64,000 bases of DNA from Aquatica leii (Eukaryota > Arthropoda > Insecta > Coleoptera > Lampyridae): NCBI GenBank assembly GCA_035610365.1, contig CM069433.1, forward strand, positions 173,120,882-173,184,881. Direction: 5' to 3'. The notes below the pieces were generated by a model, which was given only the letters and a program-made list of their open reading frames with translations, was not told the DNA's origin and did not search any database. The number at the start of each line of letters is the position of its first letter. The stretch's first letter is position 1. Below, piece after piece: positions 11,525 through 22,839 of this stretch. The position numbers and the translations under genes are program-made.

Positions 11525-11795
11525 TTCTTTTATTTAAATAAATTGTTAGGAAGAATTATCTCTATAAGAAACTGTATAAACAATTTGAATAATTTACATA
11601 CGTACAAAATTGTATAAGATAAACTGTTAAAAATGGCAGATACACCCGCTGCCGGTTTTTTTATCAGAGCCATCTTCTGATAGAATTGAGAGAATATGAA
11701 AAGCCGGATCCATACCAAATTTCAATTTACTAGGACTTTTGGTTTAAGGGTTATTGTATACACATCTAAACATAATGTAAGGGAAATGCGGTACT
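11525..11795. repeat. Interspersed repeat, copy 1 of a local pair
   Basis: Matches 11,968-12,230 over most of its length. Shared landmarks include AAATTATCTCTATA-like, GATACACCC, GAGAATAT and CTAGGACTTTTGGTT. Confidence 0.65.
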
Positions 11796-11839
11796 CCGTG
11801 TATACACAAGTCACAAAAAAATAGAAAAAAAAATGTTAT

Positions 11840-12230
11840 TTTCAATGTATCTTGCTTTCACTTTAAGAAACGGAATTTAAAAAAAAATCGTCGCAGGCAG
11901 GATTCGAACCTAGATTATATATGGAATTCAATTTAAATTATAAATCAAATATCTAATAAACTGTTAATGTTAAAAAAAATGCATTTAAATAAATTGCTAG
12001 AAAAAATTATCTCTATAAAAAACTATAAAAATAATTCAAATAATTTACATACCTACAAACTGATATAAGAAGAACTGTTAATAATGACGGATACACCCAC
12101 TATCAGACACATCTTTTGATAGAACCGAGAGAATATAAAAAGTCAGCTACATACTAAATTTCAAGCTACTAGGACTTTTGGTTGAAGAGTTATCGTGGGT
12201 ACATCGCTACACACAGACACCCAAAATTTT
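11840..12230 (-). repeat. SINE-like repeat, longer copy
   Basis: The left part matches 9,080-9,215, including the minus-strand B-box GGTTCGAATCCTGCC near 11,910-11,896. The right part matches 11,525-11,795. Together they suggest one repeat about 390 bp long, beginning on the minus strand near 12,230. The B-box sits far from that start, so Pol III origin is only a possibility. Confidence 0.5.
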
Positions 12231-12400
12231 TTTGTCAAAAATATATTTTTCTGATTCCGAACACCTTGAAACGTAAAATAATGCAAAAAAAATTTGGAAA
12301 GAAAATTGCGATAGCTATACTTTCCTTATAGGATAGTGATTTTACAAAAAGCAACACGAAAAATTATACTTGGTAAAGGTTCTATCTCCTCTTCTGTATT

Positions 12401-12505
12401 GTGGCAACGTTTCGTGCTAAAGGCGAGCACTTCATCATCATTACGAGTTTAATAAATTACAGTTGGCTTGATGAAGTGCTCGCCTTTAGCACGAAACGTT
12501 GCCAC
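12401..12505. repeat. Perfect 37-bp inverted repeat with hammerhead-like arms
   Basis: 12,401-12,437 is the exact reverse complement of 12,469-12,505, with a 31-bp spacer. Each arm reads TGATGAAGTGCT … AGCACGAAACGTT, the pattern of PLE 3' motifs: a GTGCT/AGCAC stem between the TGATGA and GAAAC boxes. The C before TGATGA is not conserved. Probably two head-to-head PLE ends. Confidence 0.7.
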
Positions 12506-12590
12506 AAAAATAAATTAAAGTGGTTTTACATGCCCCTCCTAAACGAAGAAGTCCAAATTAATTAGTACAAAAAATTATGTATGTTACTAT

Positions 12591-12662
12591 CGTCGAAAGT
12601 TTCATAGATAACTCGTGGTCACGTCGCATTAACGTTCGTTACGATATACTGTACTTTCGACG
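12591..12662. repeat. 72-bp hairpin-ended repeat
   Basis: Begins CGTCGAAAGT and ends ACTTTCGACG, perfectly inverted ends. A diverged copy lies at about 26,668-26,740, sharing GTTAACGTTTG- and CTATACTTCAC-like landmarks. Both copies sit within a few hundred bases of PLE sequence. Confidence 0.55.
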
Positions 12663-13555
12663 TAAACAACTATTAAAGAATATATAAATTTAAAGTAAGA
12701 AAAAATAAAGGGAAAAAAGGTATGCGTGTTAAATGAAACCAATTGTTAAGACTCAAAAAAAAAGTTAAAAAAAAACAAAAAAAAGAGATAGTACGAAAAC
12801 TGAAACGTCTTTAATTTCAATTTAAAAATAAAAAAATTAAAAAGATAATTTGTTTTATCGGTTTGAAGATATTGATAATGCATTGATAACAATGTGACGT
12901 ATTAAATAAAATGAATCGTTCAAACTAAAGATAAGAAGTAAAGGAAGAAAAATAAAGAAAACTAATAAGCCATTATTTTTTTGTAAAATGGATTTAAATT
13001 TATATAAGAAAAACTTAAATTAAAAAGTGTAAGAAAATAGTAAAATAAATAAATGTAATTTTTGTTTTCAATTGAAAATACAGAAAGAAAGAAAAAAAAT
13101 GTATTTTCTTGTTTGAAAGATTTTAGTGAAATATGAAAAAAAAATATTATTGAAGATAACAAACTTACAGTGATAGGTGATGCAAAATGAAAAAACAGAA
13201 ACAGAGAATATTTCTGGTTTGAATCGTGTCAAGGTTGTAATCGAAGTTTCCAAGTTTTGCTAACAACATTACACAAATTGTACATCCGTCTTTTTGATTT
13301 TTTTCTTTTACTTTGGTTATTTGGTTTTATCCAATACGGTAATTTTTAGTTTACTTTTTTCAACCAAAATCTTGTTGAAACTAGATTTTCTTCATTTTAT
13401 TCGTTAATTGTTTTTATTATAAATTTAAACGTTGGTATTTATTTAATATGTCAATTGCAAATATTCAAAAAGAAAAGATACAAACTAAAACTGCTTTTCA
13501 CAATCTCAATACTTACTTTGTTTACTTTGACTAGAAAACTAAAAATACGCTTTGC
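12663..13555. other. A-rich stretch, nothing recognised
   Basis: Dominated by A-rich tracts. The short minus-strand open frames at 12,962-13,253 are low-complexity (F/L/I-rich). Confidence 0.4.
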
Positions 13556-13720
13556 GTTCAAACGTCTTTGCGTTCAAACTACTCTACGTTCAGACATTTC
13601 CACGTTCAAACGTCTTACGTTCAAAAATTCTTGCATTCCAACGTCCTTGCGTTCAAAGGTGTTAAGTTCAAACGGTCGCGTTCAAACAGTAGCGTTCAAT
13701 CAGTTGCATTCAAACGGGCC
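13556..13720 (+). repeat. Minisatellite of about 15-bp units (GCGTTCAAACG type), right cluster
   Basis: About eleven imperfect units of the form GCGTTCAAAC plus a few bases. It is the inverted counterpart of 8,288-8,385. The overlapping plus-strand open frames at 13,455-13,816 are translations of this repeat, not genes. Confidence 0.75.
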
Positions 13721-13739
13721 ATTACGTATTTATGTTTGT

Positions 13740-15216
13740 GCAATTGTGCAACTCAAATATCTTCAACTGTCACAATGTTTGTATTGTTTAAACGATTTGT
13801 AAATTATACAAATTAATAATTATAAGTATAATTACACGTTTTGTCATTTTCACACTAATTACTTTAGTGATGATGAATAATTTAAATTGCACTGAACTAT
13901 ATCGTCTCGTAAAGTATGTAAATAAGTGTCTTTATGTAGTTGCATCAATCTAACTTTATTAACTAATAACACCACTTGACATCAACTGTATTAAAAGCTA
14001 TTTACAGATTCATAATATTATTATTTTACATCAAGCATTTTTTATCAACTAGAATTTTTTTCACAATTTAATCATAAATAGAGATACACCGAACATAATT
14101 TTCTTTGAGTTTATAAGGTAATTAAGTACCAAATTTACTAGCAAAACCAATTTACGTTTTAACTCTTGTTTGTAGTATTTGCAGAACGTCTGCAACCTCT
14201 TGCAGCGTGTAATAACAATTTGATTCAATTAACGTCTTCCTAATCGTAGTGTATCTATGACATCGAAATCATTAAAACTAAATTTAGTAACTAATTTCTA
14301 ACACGACGGTTCTATTAAATCTTACATATTAATTATTTTTGTACTCCTTAATGTCGCTGGTGTTGTTAAAAAAAATAAACTAATTATTGTGGTCTTTTCA
14401 TAACAAGTTGAAGTTAATCGGTTTATGTAGTTTTTGTCTGTAAATAACGCCAACAAACTTCTCAAACTCAAAATTTATTATTTTTATTTAGATAATTATT
14501 TTTTATATATTTTGTAATTACAGCAGCATTTATTTTAATGCATCATTAATTTTAATTTACTAATTTTTAAATTTAAAAAATTGATTTACAAAAGCAATTT
14601 AGACTTTTACGCTGCTTAATTTTCTCAATTATCAAACGTGATTTGTCTAAACGGTGCAATTTGTATCTGTGTTGAATGTAAACAGTCCTAGTAGACGTAG
14701 TAAATTCAATCAAATAGTTAATTTACATTTATAAAAATAAATAATTTGTATATGTTAGAAACTTGCTTATATAAACAAAATACAACTAAGTCTTACACTA
14801 ATTAGCAATTAAAACGTTATTTGGATAAAGTTTTAGAACTTATAATTTTATTTAATAATCGTATTTCATATTCAATGAAGTTACGTCTGTAATGTTTCTG
14901 ATGTTTGTAAAGGAAGCAAAAGTTTATTGTGTTTACGTGTTATGCATTGACTAAATTAATAAACTACAGTGTTACGGTTTAAGTGTTCTGTATAATTGGT
15001 TTCTGTTAGGGAATTACAGTTATTTTATATCGTTTACATCATGTGAGTAGTATTTATTTTACAAATATTTCTAAGTAGTAATAATTTAAATACATTTTTA
15101 TTTTACTTTAAATTATACTTACATTTAGCAAAAATTAATAAGTATGGGAGCTATGTTCTTATATTTTGTGATACGTGATTGTTATTACATATTATTGGTG
15201 CTGTCTCCATAGTTGT
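13740..15216. other. AT-rich stretch, nothing recognised
   Basis: No open frame of note and no terminal repeats. Confidence 0.4.
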
Positions 15217-15224
15217 TATTTATT

Positions 15225-18200
15225 CCGTCCCGCGCCGTACATAAGAGCAAAGTCGTGTGGTGCACGACGGCACCGAGGCGCCAAAGGCGCCGAAAAGCCT
15301 CAAAACTCATAAGTAAAAAAAAAGATAAAGCAACAAACAACAGGAATTGCTAGCTATTACATTGTTTTCTATTTGTTTATTCTTTTATTTTTGCTCTTTG
15401 AGACGAGGGAACCGAATTACTTCTCAAAAATAATATTTTTTCCAAATGAGAGTACTCACGTAACATGATAACATGAATTGTGTGAACTCAAACAAATCTG
15501 ATTTTATTTGAGCTTGAAATTTGACTTGCAACGAGGCAACTAGCGAACAAGCGTTTTTTCCTGTCTGAGCTTGCAATCTACGAAACTTTAAATATTTAAG
15601 CGCTGCATCGGTCGCGATTTCATTTGCTGCCTGATGCCCGATCGATAATTAACGTAGCGAAGTGAAAAGGTGCATGGGGTAAAAGATATCTGCTTTTGAA
15701 ACTTTAGTTTTTTGTAATTTTACAGACTTTACAGTGATGTGTTTTGTGTTGTGAATTAAGGTGAGTTCATCTAAAATTTATTTTTATTTTAGATTTATTA
15801 AACCATTAAAAGACAAAAACTTGCACCTCAAAAATTATTTTATATTTGCCTATATAAACATAATTGGTTATTGAAGTAAATTCAAAAGAATAATTGATAA
15901 GCACTAATATTACTATTTATAAAAATTTATAAATTTTGAAATAACTTCAAATGAGTAATGTTGTGAAAATACTTTCGAGTTTGAGTTTGAGACGTCGAAA
16001 CATTTCCATTTCTCATGAAAAATTTGTAAATTTGTTTACTTACGTATTAATTTCTTTACAGTATATAGGATGTCAGAAAAAAGAAGAAATTGTCTGGATA
16101 CCAAAATTTGCTAAATAAAATAAGAGGGGAAGAACTGGAAAACCATGTCAAAATTACGCATTTTTTTTCAAAACCCGAGTCTACTTTGCCAAATATTAAT
16201 AACAACGTTAGTTTTCCAATAGTTACTTCTTTAGAATTTTACCGAACAAAGAAAAAATTGAGCGTTTTTGGTTGTTGTATTCCGAAACAAAAAATTTACG
16301 TTACTGCTTCTGTTGCAAAATTTTACCTTAGTGATGAATCTGGTTACAATGACTCGCAGCATTAAAGCGAACATTTTAATATTTACGAAACGAGCAAGTT
16401 ACATATCGAAAATGTTCTAAAATTGCTAGATCTTTCTAACCGTTTTAATAAAAATGAAATAATTGATTCTAAAATTCAAAATGTAATAAACAGAGAAACT
16501 AAATGCTGGCAAGCTGTTATAGAAAGAATTTTCTGCGTGATTCGGTCAGCAAAAATTAGCTTTTCGTGGAAGTAATAATAAGTTGTTTGAGAAAAACAAT
16601 GGTAACTTTTTAAAATGCATAGAAATGATTTCCAAATTCTACTCGATTATGTCAGAACATACAAAACGCTCTCAAATAAAAGATCACAAAAATTATCTCG
16701 GGGATAAAATACAAAATGAAGTAATCAACTTAATCGGTGAAAATATAAAATCCAAAATTTTAGAACTAACCAAAAATGCAAATTATTATTCCATATTATT
16801 AGACTGCACTCCTGACTCTAGTCACTAAGAACAAATTTCAGTTTGTATAAAATTTGTTAATTTAAAGAGCACGGGAATTAGTATAGAAAAACATTTTTTA
16901 TTATTTTGTCCGATAGATGATGTGTCGGGTGAAGACTTGACAAAATTTCTTTTGTCGACGTTAGAGAAAGAAGGCTTAAATATCAACGATTCGCGGGGTC
17001 AGGGTTACGACAATGGGGTAAATATGCGTGGTAGGCATAATGGTCTACAAAAAAAATTTTGGATTTCAATCCGCAAACTTTCTTTGTTCTTTGTTGCAAT
17101 CATACCCTAAATTTAGTCGTCAATGATGCCGTAAAATCGAATACTTTGAGCATCAATTTTTTTTCTTTAGTTTAAGAACTGTTTATATTTTTTTCAGTTT
17201 CTAGTAAACGCCGGTTAATTCTTAAATATAATTTATCTAATGTAACAAATTTAACTTTAAAACATTTATTGTATACTTGATGCTTTAGTAGAATAGATGC
17301 AATAACTCCTTTAAAATGTCAACTTAGGGAGGTTTATGATGCTCTGTTTGAAATAAGCAAAGTAAACTTTGAAAATAGCGTAAAAAATTTGGCTGCATCG
17401 TTGTAAAAAAATTGCAAAGTTTTGAGTTCATTTCTTGTATTGTGGTATAATATTTTAAGTAAAGTTAACATTGTTAGTAAAATTAGTCAAAAACCGAACT
17501 TTGATGTTGCTCAGTGTTGTAATCTTTTAAATAATTTGAATAATTTTTATAAAGCTTATCGCTCCGATAAAGGTTTTAATGATCTATTGATTTATGCCAC
17601 AGAAATAGTATCCAGCTTAAACATAGAACCTAAATTCAAAAAACAAAGAGGTCTAAGGCCGCAAAAAATAAAAAAAAAACATTTGATTATGATTGTGACG
17701 ATGAACCGATCGACGACGAAACTTTAAAGTTCAAAGTTGATTCTTTTTTAATGCTCTAGATGTAATCATAACATCAGTGAATTATAGATTTCAATTACTT
17801 TCTTCTTACTCCAATAATTTCGCGTTCTTATGAAATATTGATAAATTTAAAAATTATTCTGAAAACGAACAATTAGAATTATGTCAAAAAGTTGAATTTT
17901 GATAAAAAAGTTACTACGTCTCCTGAAGAAACTTGATATTATATAACAATTAACAACTTAGTTGATTATTTTTCTAATACGAGCATAATACTTCGTATTT
18001 TATTAACAATGCCGGTTTCTGTTGGTACCGCAGAACGATCTTTTTCATAACTCAAAATAATAAAAAATTATTTAAGATCGACCATGGGGCAAAACCGACT
18101 AAATAATCTTGCTATTATTTCAACAGAAATGAACCAGCTAAAAGAATTAGACGCCGAAGATTTAATTAAACAATTTGCAAAAATTAAAGCACAGAAACCT

Positions 18201-18675
18201 CAATTCACTTAGCTAAAATATTAATAACAATACCTAATACCTGAATATTAACCTTTAAAAGGTGACATGTTGAATTGTTAATTGCCGATAAGTTTCGTCC
18301 TGCGATATATAAACGAGTATTTTTAATGTTTCAAATATTTTTTTTATTTCTTGTGCTTTTGTATCATATATTACATTTGAAACTAAAATACAAAAATTTT
18401 GAGTTGTAATACTGTTAGAATATATTTCTGTTTGTTATAAGTTTATAAATATGTTATGTACCTCAATGAAAAAATACTTGTATGGTTTATGGCTTGTACT
18501 TGTAAAATATAAAAATGAAAATATATTTATGAAACTACTTTTTAAAATTATTTTTCAATAGTGGATAATAATACTTAACTTAACCCGTATCTGTATTCAC
18601 ATATGAACGTAATACAAATTTGGGGCGTTATTTTAAATTCGTACAAGGGCGCCAAAAGTGTTAGGCGCGGGCCTG
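15225..18675 (+). mobile_element. hAT element (ZMYM/DUF4371-type) with terminal repeats and 8-bp duplication
   Basis: Seen: left end CCGTCCCGCGCC at 15,225. The right end read inward is CAGGCCCGCGCC, ending at 18,675; 10 of 12 bases match. Flanks are TATTTATT (15,217-15,224) and TATTTGTT (18,676-18,683), an 8-bp duplication with one change. The interior holds a decayed hAT transposase on the plus strand. Both ends are GC-rich islands (GGCGCC repeats) against AT-rich flanks, common for this hAT type. Length is 3,451 bp. Confidence 0.85.
16080..18212 (+). pseudogene. Decayed hAT transposase, zinc-finger MYM / DUF4371 type
   Basis: Readable blocks in order are: an N-terminal part from about 16,090 (with FYLSDESGYND); 16,583-16,828 (FEKNNGNFLKCIEMISKF … YYSILLDCTPDSSH); 16,922-17,060 (GEDLTKFLLSTLEKEGLNIN … RGQGYDNG); a helical part at 17,410-17,730; and a C-terminal dimerisation block near 18,005-18,210 (MPVSVGTAERSFS … NRLNNLAIISTEMN). 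Known: 'ILLDCTPD(I/S)SHQEQ', 'RGQGYDNG' and 'AERSFS … RLNNLAI' are hallmarks of this hAT group. The LLDCTPD aspartate of the RNase H-like fold is kept. Multiple stops and frameshifts (for example the stop in SSH-TAA at 16,826) make it a pseudogene. It lies between the element's terminal repeats. Confidence 0.9.
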
Positions 18676-18683
18676 TATTTGTT

Positions 18684-19028
18684 TAATAACAGTCACGGCC
18701 GTTAAAATTTAACAGCCGTGGACGATATTTTGTAACAATTCTATCTACAAAAATGTTTTTTTTAATTCTTATTTATTTTAATAATATGATGCAATATAAC
18801 ATTTCAAGAATATTAAGCAATATTTATACTATAATTTGCATTTTCCAAAATGACGATTTTCTTAACACAATTTTGTCCTGGATTTTCTCGTTTTTCATTA
18901 TTTGCACAATAAGTAATTACTAATTTTTGGTTCTGCATAAAAACGTTGTTTAGAAGCTTTGATTTTGTTACTAAATGATTCTTCTTCATATTCTTCGGCT
19001 AACTATGAAGACTTTCAGCCCGCAACCC
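18684..19028. other. Unassigned
   Basis: Short AT-rich stretch between two mobile elements; nothing recognised. Confidence 0.3.
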
Positions 19029-19832
19029 AGATAGCACAAAGTAAACCGATGAACGTATAGTGGACATTCATTGATGCACGTCTGGACGTCCACTAGTGGT
19101 CCATTTCTGTCCTATGGACGTTCAGTGAACGTTCATTCAGTGTCCATTTGTCACAACAAACAACATCCTTGAAGAGTACATACTGCAATATCTTATGGAC
19201 GTCCACCGATGTACGTTTTATGGATGTCCAGTGAACATCCATGGAGTAGACCTGTTACGGTTTACCCTGTACATATTACCTTTGTATTTGTATTTGTGGA
19301 TAACTGTTATCAAAGCGCAACGCAAGTGTTGTAAAACTTGTTAGTTTATGTATTATTGTATTTTGTTAGACTAGTTTTAAGTTATTGTTATAAGACGCAG
19401 CATTGCAAGTAAGGATTTAATCTTTTATTTTGTTTTATCTTTGTAATGTTAAGTTACGCTAATTAATTATTAATTTATATTTAATTGTTTCTTCAATAAT
19501 TATTAATTTCAGGCGTATTGGTAGACTTGACAGTGACGGCAGTCGCGAGAATGCTATATTTCTCTAGATTTTTATTATTCTTCGGTCATCTATCAAGTCT
19601 ACCAGTTATCTACCTTATACTAATTGTGTCGTTATTATCTAGATCGCTATAATCTCCAGAAAAATTCTATGAATAAACTTTATTACGAGAGCCATTCATT
19701 TATTTCACGACAAGAAGGTCCATTCTACGAATCTATATTTCCGGCGATCTTCTTATTGAGCCTCTGCAGTAGGTAAAATATAAAATGGCTGGAATGGAAG
19801 ACGTAGCTACCGTCTAACTCATGTTTATTACC

Positions 19833-19970
19833 TGTACAGGTTTTATTCTTTATTTAATTAAGCAGCATTGCAAATCGCATTTTATTCTATTTTTTAAATC
19901 TACGCATGTCTACGTAACGGATTTGCCTTTATGGTTTTAACAGGAAATTTTACCCCCAGTCTTCGTTACA
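19833..19970 (+). repeat. Left LTR (138 bp)
   Basis: Direct repeat of 22,281-22,418 with a handful of substitutions; begins TG and ends CA. Confidence 0.8.
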
Positions 19971-20611
19971 AATGGTAACAGAGCGTGGTTGTAAAGAGTA
20001 CTTCGTTTCACAAATCGCGCTTAAAATATTACTTCTATTTATTTTTGGAGTGATAAACGGAACGGAAATTTCAGAATTAAACTTCTATGCAAGAGTAGCA
20101 TCTGAAATATTTAAAATAGCTTTCATTCGCGCTAAAGTTTTAGATGCTAGTATTAAATTAAGACTCATCCTGGGCAATATTAAAAAGATTACAGGCCATG
20201 TAAAATGAGCAATTTACAACCGCATGAATTGCAAAAACTTAATCAAACTATAGGCGATTCAAACTAAGCAATACGCTAACTCGCCGCGACAATTTGAACT
20301 ACCGTTGCAATGATAGCTTAATCCGCGTACTTAATTTGTTAAAAAATAAGGACTTCGACACTACATTTGCCTTCCATACAATATCTCACAATTAGAACTA
20401 CAACTGAAATAGCAAGCAAAACACTTCGAAGTAAACGTGCTGACCATCACTTTATTACAGAAAAATTACATACAGCCGATGCCTGAGAAGTTTGCGATGA
20501 CAAAACAATGTACCTACATGTAAAGTGAAATTGATGTTTCTTAGTGATTAATTGTACTATTAAGAGCCCAATCCAATTATGCCGGCTGTAAATTGAGTTG
20601 TAAGTAATCAT

Positions 20612-21371
20612 TAACGATGCGACAGACGTCTGCTTCTGCTTCCGCAACTGCGGAAGTTCTGTACCTTTTTTGACATCCGTTTCTGTTTCTGCTTCTGTAA
20701 CTTTTATAACGTAAATTTGAACAGAATTTTACGACCGTAAAAGGAAAGCGCGCGGATGGTAGATGAGTGTGCTTAGGACCCGAAATTTGTTTTACGCGTC
20801 ACTGATACGGCATACCTTCTCTCAGAAGGTGCCGAACTCAAATGGAGTCTAACCTACGTCATCATCTATGATGAATTCATCATTACAAGTGTTAGAATCT
20901 ATGTTAAGTATGAATGTAGACCAGCAAGACTCGATTACAAATAACGAGAATGACAATCTACCTTTGGAGACACAGTCATAACTACAAGAGTACAAAAAAA
21001 ACGATTGCCTTTGCGTGAGGATTCCCTTATGTCGTGGAAATTAAATTCATACAAATATATTAATGTTTTGCTATTAGTGCGCCAATATTTATCAGCTGCT
21101 CCCAGCAACATCGCCAGTGTGCAATTATGTAGTGGAGCTGGTTTTATATATGAAGAACACCGGAACAGATTGTTAGGTGTAAAAGCGGCCAAAGTGTTTT
21201 TCATAAATATAATTTACCATTACTTAATTTTGAATATTAGTTCTATTAAAAACTGCATTTGTCAAAATTGTGTGTATTAAACGTCCGCTTCCGTTTCTTT
21301 TTCCGCTAAAATTTACTTTTTACATCTGTTTCCGTTTCTGCTTCCGTTTTGACACTTCCGTTGCATCACTA
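20612..21371 (+). mobile_element. hAT remnant nested in the Gypsy remnant, 8-bp target duplication
   Basis: GTAATCAT occurs at 20,604-20,611 and again at 21,372-21,379. The ends are TAACGATGCGAC (left) and, read inward from the right, TAGTGATGCAAC; 9 of 12 match. Subterminal regions repeat the word CTTCCG/CGGAAG many times (TTCTGCTTCCG-like). A hAT C-terminal domain fragment lies inside. The element is 760 bp, so an internal deletion removed most of the transposase. Confidence 0.8.
20930..21260 (+). pseudogene. hAT C-terminal dimerisation domain fragment
   Basis: The plus-strand frame from 21,005 reads LREDSLMSWKLNSYKY … LLLVRQYLSAAPSNIASVQ … EEHRNRLLGVKAAKVFF. This follows the hAT dimerisation pattern: 'DPLxWWKxNxxxYPxLxxLARxYLxxPxxSVxSExxFSxAG … RNRLxxxxxxxLxFL'. 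The family motif SERVFS is degraded to ASVQLCS. About 85 codons remain; nothing upstream resembles the BED finger or catalytic core. It is placed between matching hAT ends, which supports the call independently. Confidence 0.8.
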
Positions 21372-21699
21372 GTAATCATCGTGTTGTTTTATAGCACTAA
21401 ACTAAACCACAAAACTATTAAACCACAATAAAAAGACTAGTGAATGCAGTTTCTAACCTGTATACAAACTAATTTAGAATCACAAATAATATTAGTAAAT
21501 CTTATGTAATGCCAAAAAAACTTATCAAATTATAAAAAAAAGGTTATAAAGTACATAAATTAAACTTTGGTTTTCAGAAAAAGTTTGTAACAACACAAAA
21601 AGAATTAGTATAAATAGTATGGAAATAAAGGCAATTATGACGTTTATCATGGCAACGCTAGTTCGTTCTTTGCCGCTAGAGGCGCTTGAATCTTAAATT

Positions 21700-22280
21700 G
21701 AATCTCCTATTGCTAGCTACCCTGACGTTTTAACTAAAAGGATCGGGGCGGCGTTAGGATTTAATTATTCTATAACAGTGACTTCAAGTAAACCCGTTTA
21801 TAAAACCCCATTTTACTTAAATCCAACAAGAACTTGATCTTCATGTAGATAAACTACTTGAGGACGGAATTATACGCCCCAGTCATTCAGAATTTGCCAG
21901 TCCCGTGTTTTTAATTAAAAAGCGTGATAATTCTAACCGGCTAGTTGTCGATTATCGTGCTGTTAATAAGATCATAACTTATGATCCACTTCCACCTGCT
22001 AATCAACAAACGATTTTTACGTTTCTACAATATGCAAAAATTTTCACCTTGTTTGACATGAATTCCGCCTTTCGCCAAGTTCCCTTGTCAGAAAATTCAA
22101 AAAAATATACCGCTTTCGTTACTTATAGAGGTCACTATGAATATAACTACTTACCCTTTGGTTTAAAGATTAGCCCAACAGGACTGAACCGTCTTATTGC
22201 CTCAGAGTTTGCAGATATTCGATTTCGATTTTTTATAAATTATTTTGACGATTTTATAATATTTTCCAAAACACCTTACC
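21700..22280 (+). pseudogene. Ty3/Gypsy reverse transcriptase fragment
   Basis: From about 21,715 the translation gives a short upstream pol segment, then after a frameshift at about 21,835 (near LNPT) the stretch DLHVDKLLEDGIIRPSHSEF. The best block is 21,905-22,276: FLIKKRDNSNRLVVDYRAVN (RT box 1), FTLFDMNSAFRQVPL (box A with catalytic D), YLPFGLKISPTGLNR, and INYFDDFIIFSKT (box C, YFDD). All three catalytic aspartates are present. The reading runs straight into the right LTR, so RNase H and integrase are deleted. The family is Ty3/Gypsy by box order and the FDMNSAF/PFGL signatures. Confidence 0.85.
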
Positions 22281-22418
22281 TGTACAGGTTTTATTCTTTA
22301 TTTAATTAAGCAGCATTGCGAATCGCATTTTTTTTTATTTTTTACATCTACGCATGTCTACGTAACGGATTTGCCTTTATGGTTTTAACGGGAAATTTTA
22401 CCCCCAGTTTTCGTTACA
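22281..22418 (+). repeat. Right LTR (138 bp)
   Basis: Partner of 19,833-19,970. It abuts the truncated RT, so the polypurine tract expected upstream of a 3' LTR is absent, consistent with an internal deletion. Confidence 0.8.
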
Positions 22419-22835
22419 GACCCTACTCCTATAGTGTACTTATTCGATTGATAGAACAAAACCAAAATATAATGAAGAAGCCCGCACAGGATTTATAACA
22501 TTAAATTTTGTTAGTCAAGCAGCAAATACAATTTCATAATTATTAAAGCAACTGGTTTTTAATACATAACTTTAGATGTGTTTCTCCGTTTTATATCTTA
22601 AAACACTTTTTTGGCTTGTTGCTCAATTGTAGTAAAATTTAATGACAGCTTATCATGTGACTTTATACTTTAGATTTATTTTTATATGTAGATTTGATTT
22701 GACATGTAAAAAAAAATACAAATCATAATTTTAGACTATTTATATTCAATTTAAGTAAATAAAATATAATATGACCGGTTAAGTAAAATAATTGTTTAAA
22801 CTTGTTTTGTACGTTCTGCGCAGCGCCGGAGCCAT
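22419..22835. other. Unassigned
   Basis: AT-rich stretch between the Gypsy remnant and the transposase-like fragment; may be part of the host transposon of the nest. Confidence 0.3.
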
Positions 22836-22839
22836 TTAG

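Larger units (their letters stand above)
19833..22418 (+). mobile_element. Decayed Ty3/Gypsy element with 138-bp LTRs
   Basis: Two direct repeats of 138 bp, 19,833-19,970 and 22,281-22,418, begin TGTACAGG and end CGTTACA with a few differences. After the left repeat comes TGGTAACAGAGCG (19,973-19,985), which resembles a tRNA primer-binding site. The 2.3-kb interior has a plus-strand RT fragment next to the right LTR and a nested hAT remnant. The flanks do not match (TTACC versus GACCC), so no target duplication is visible. Much of gag-pol is missing. Confidence 0.8.

Noticed and set aside
13455-13816. Two plus-strand open frames of 82 and 115 codons
   Set aside because: They overlap in different frames across the GCGTTCAAACG minisatellite, so openness comes from the repeat.
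15280-15300. GC-rich GGCGCC palindromes as a CpG-island promoter
   Set aside because: They lie just inside the hAT element's left end, and similar GGCGCC sequence lies at its right end, so they are transposon termini.
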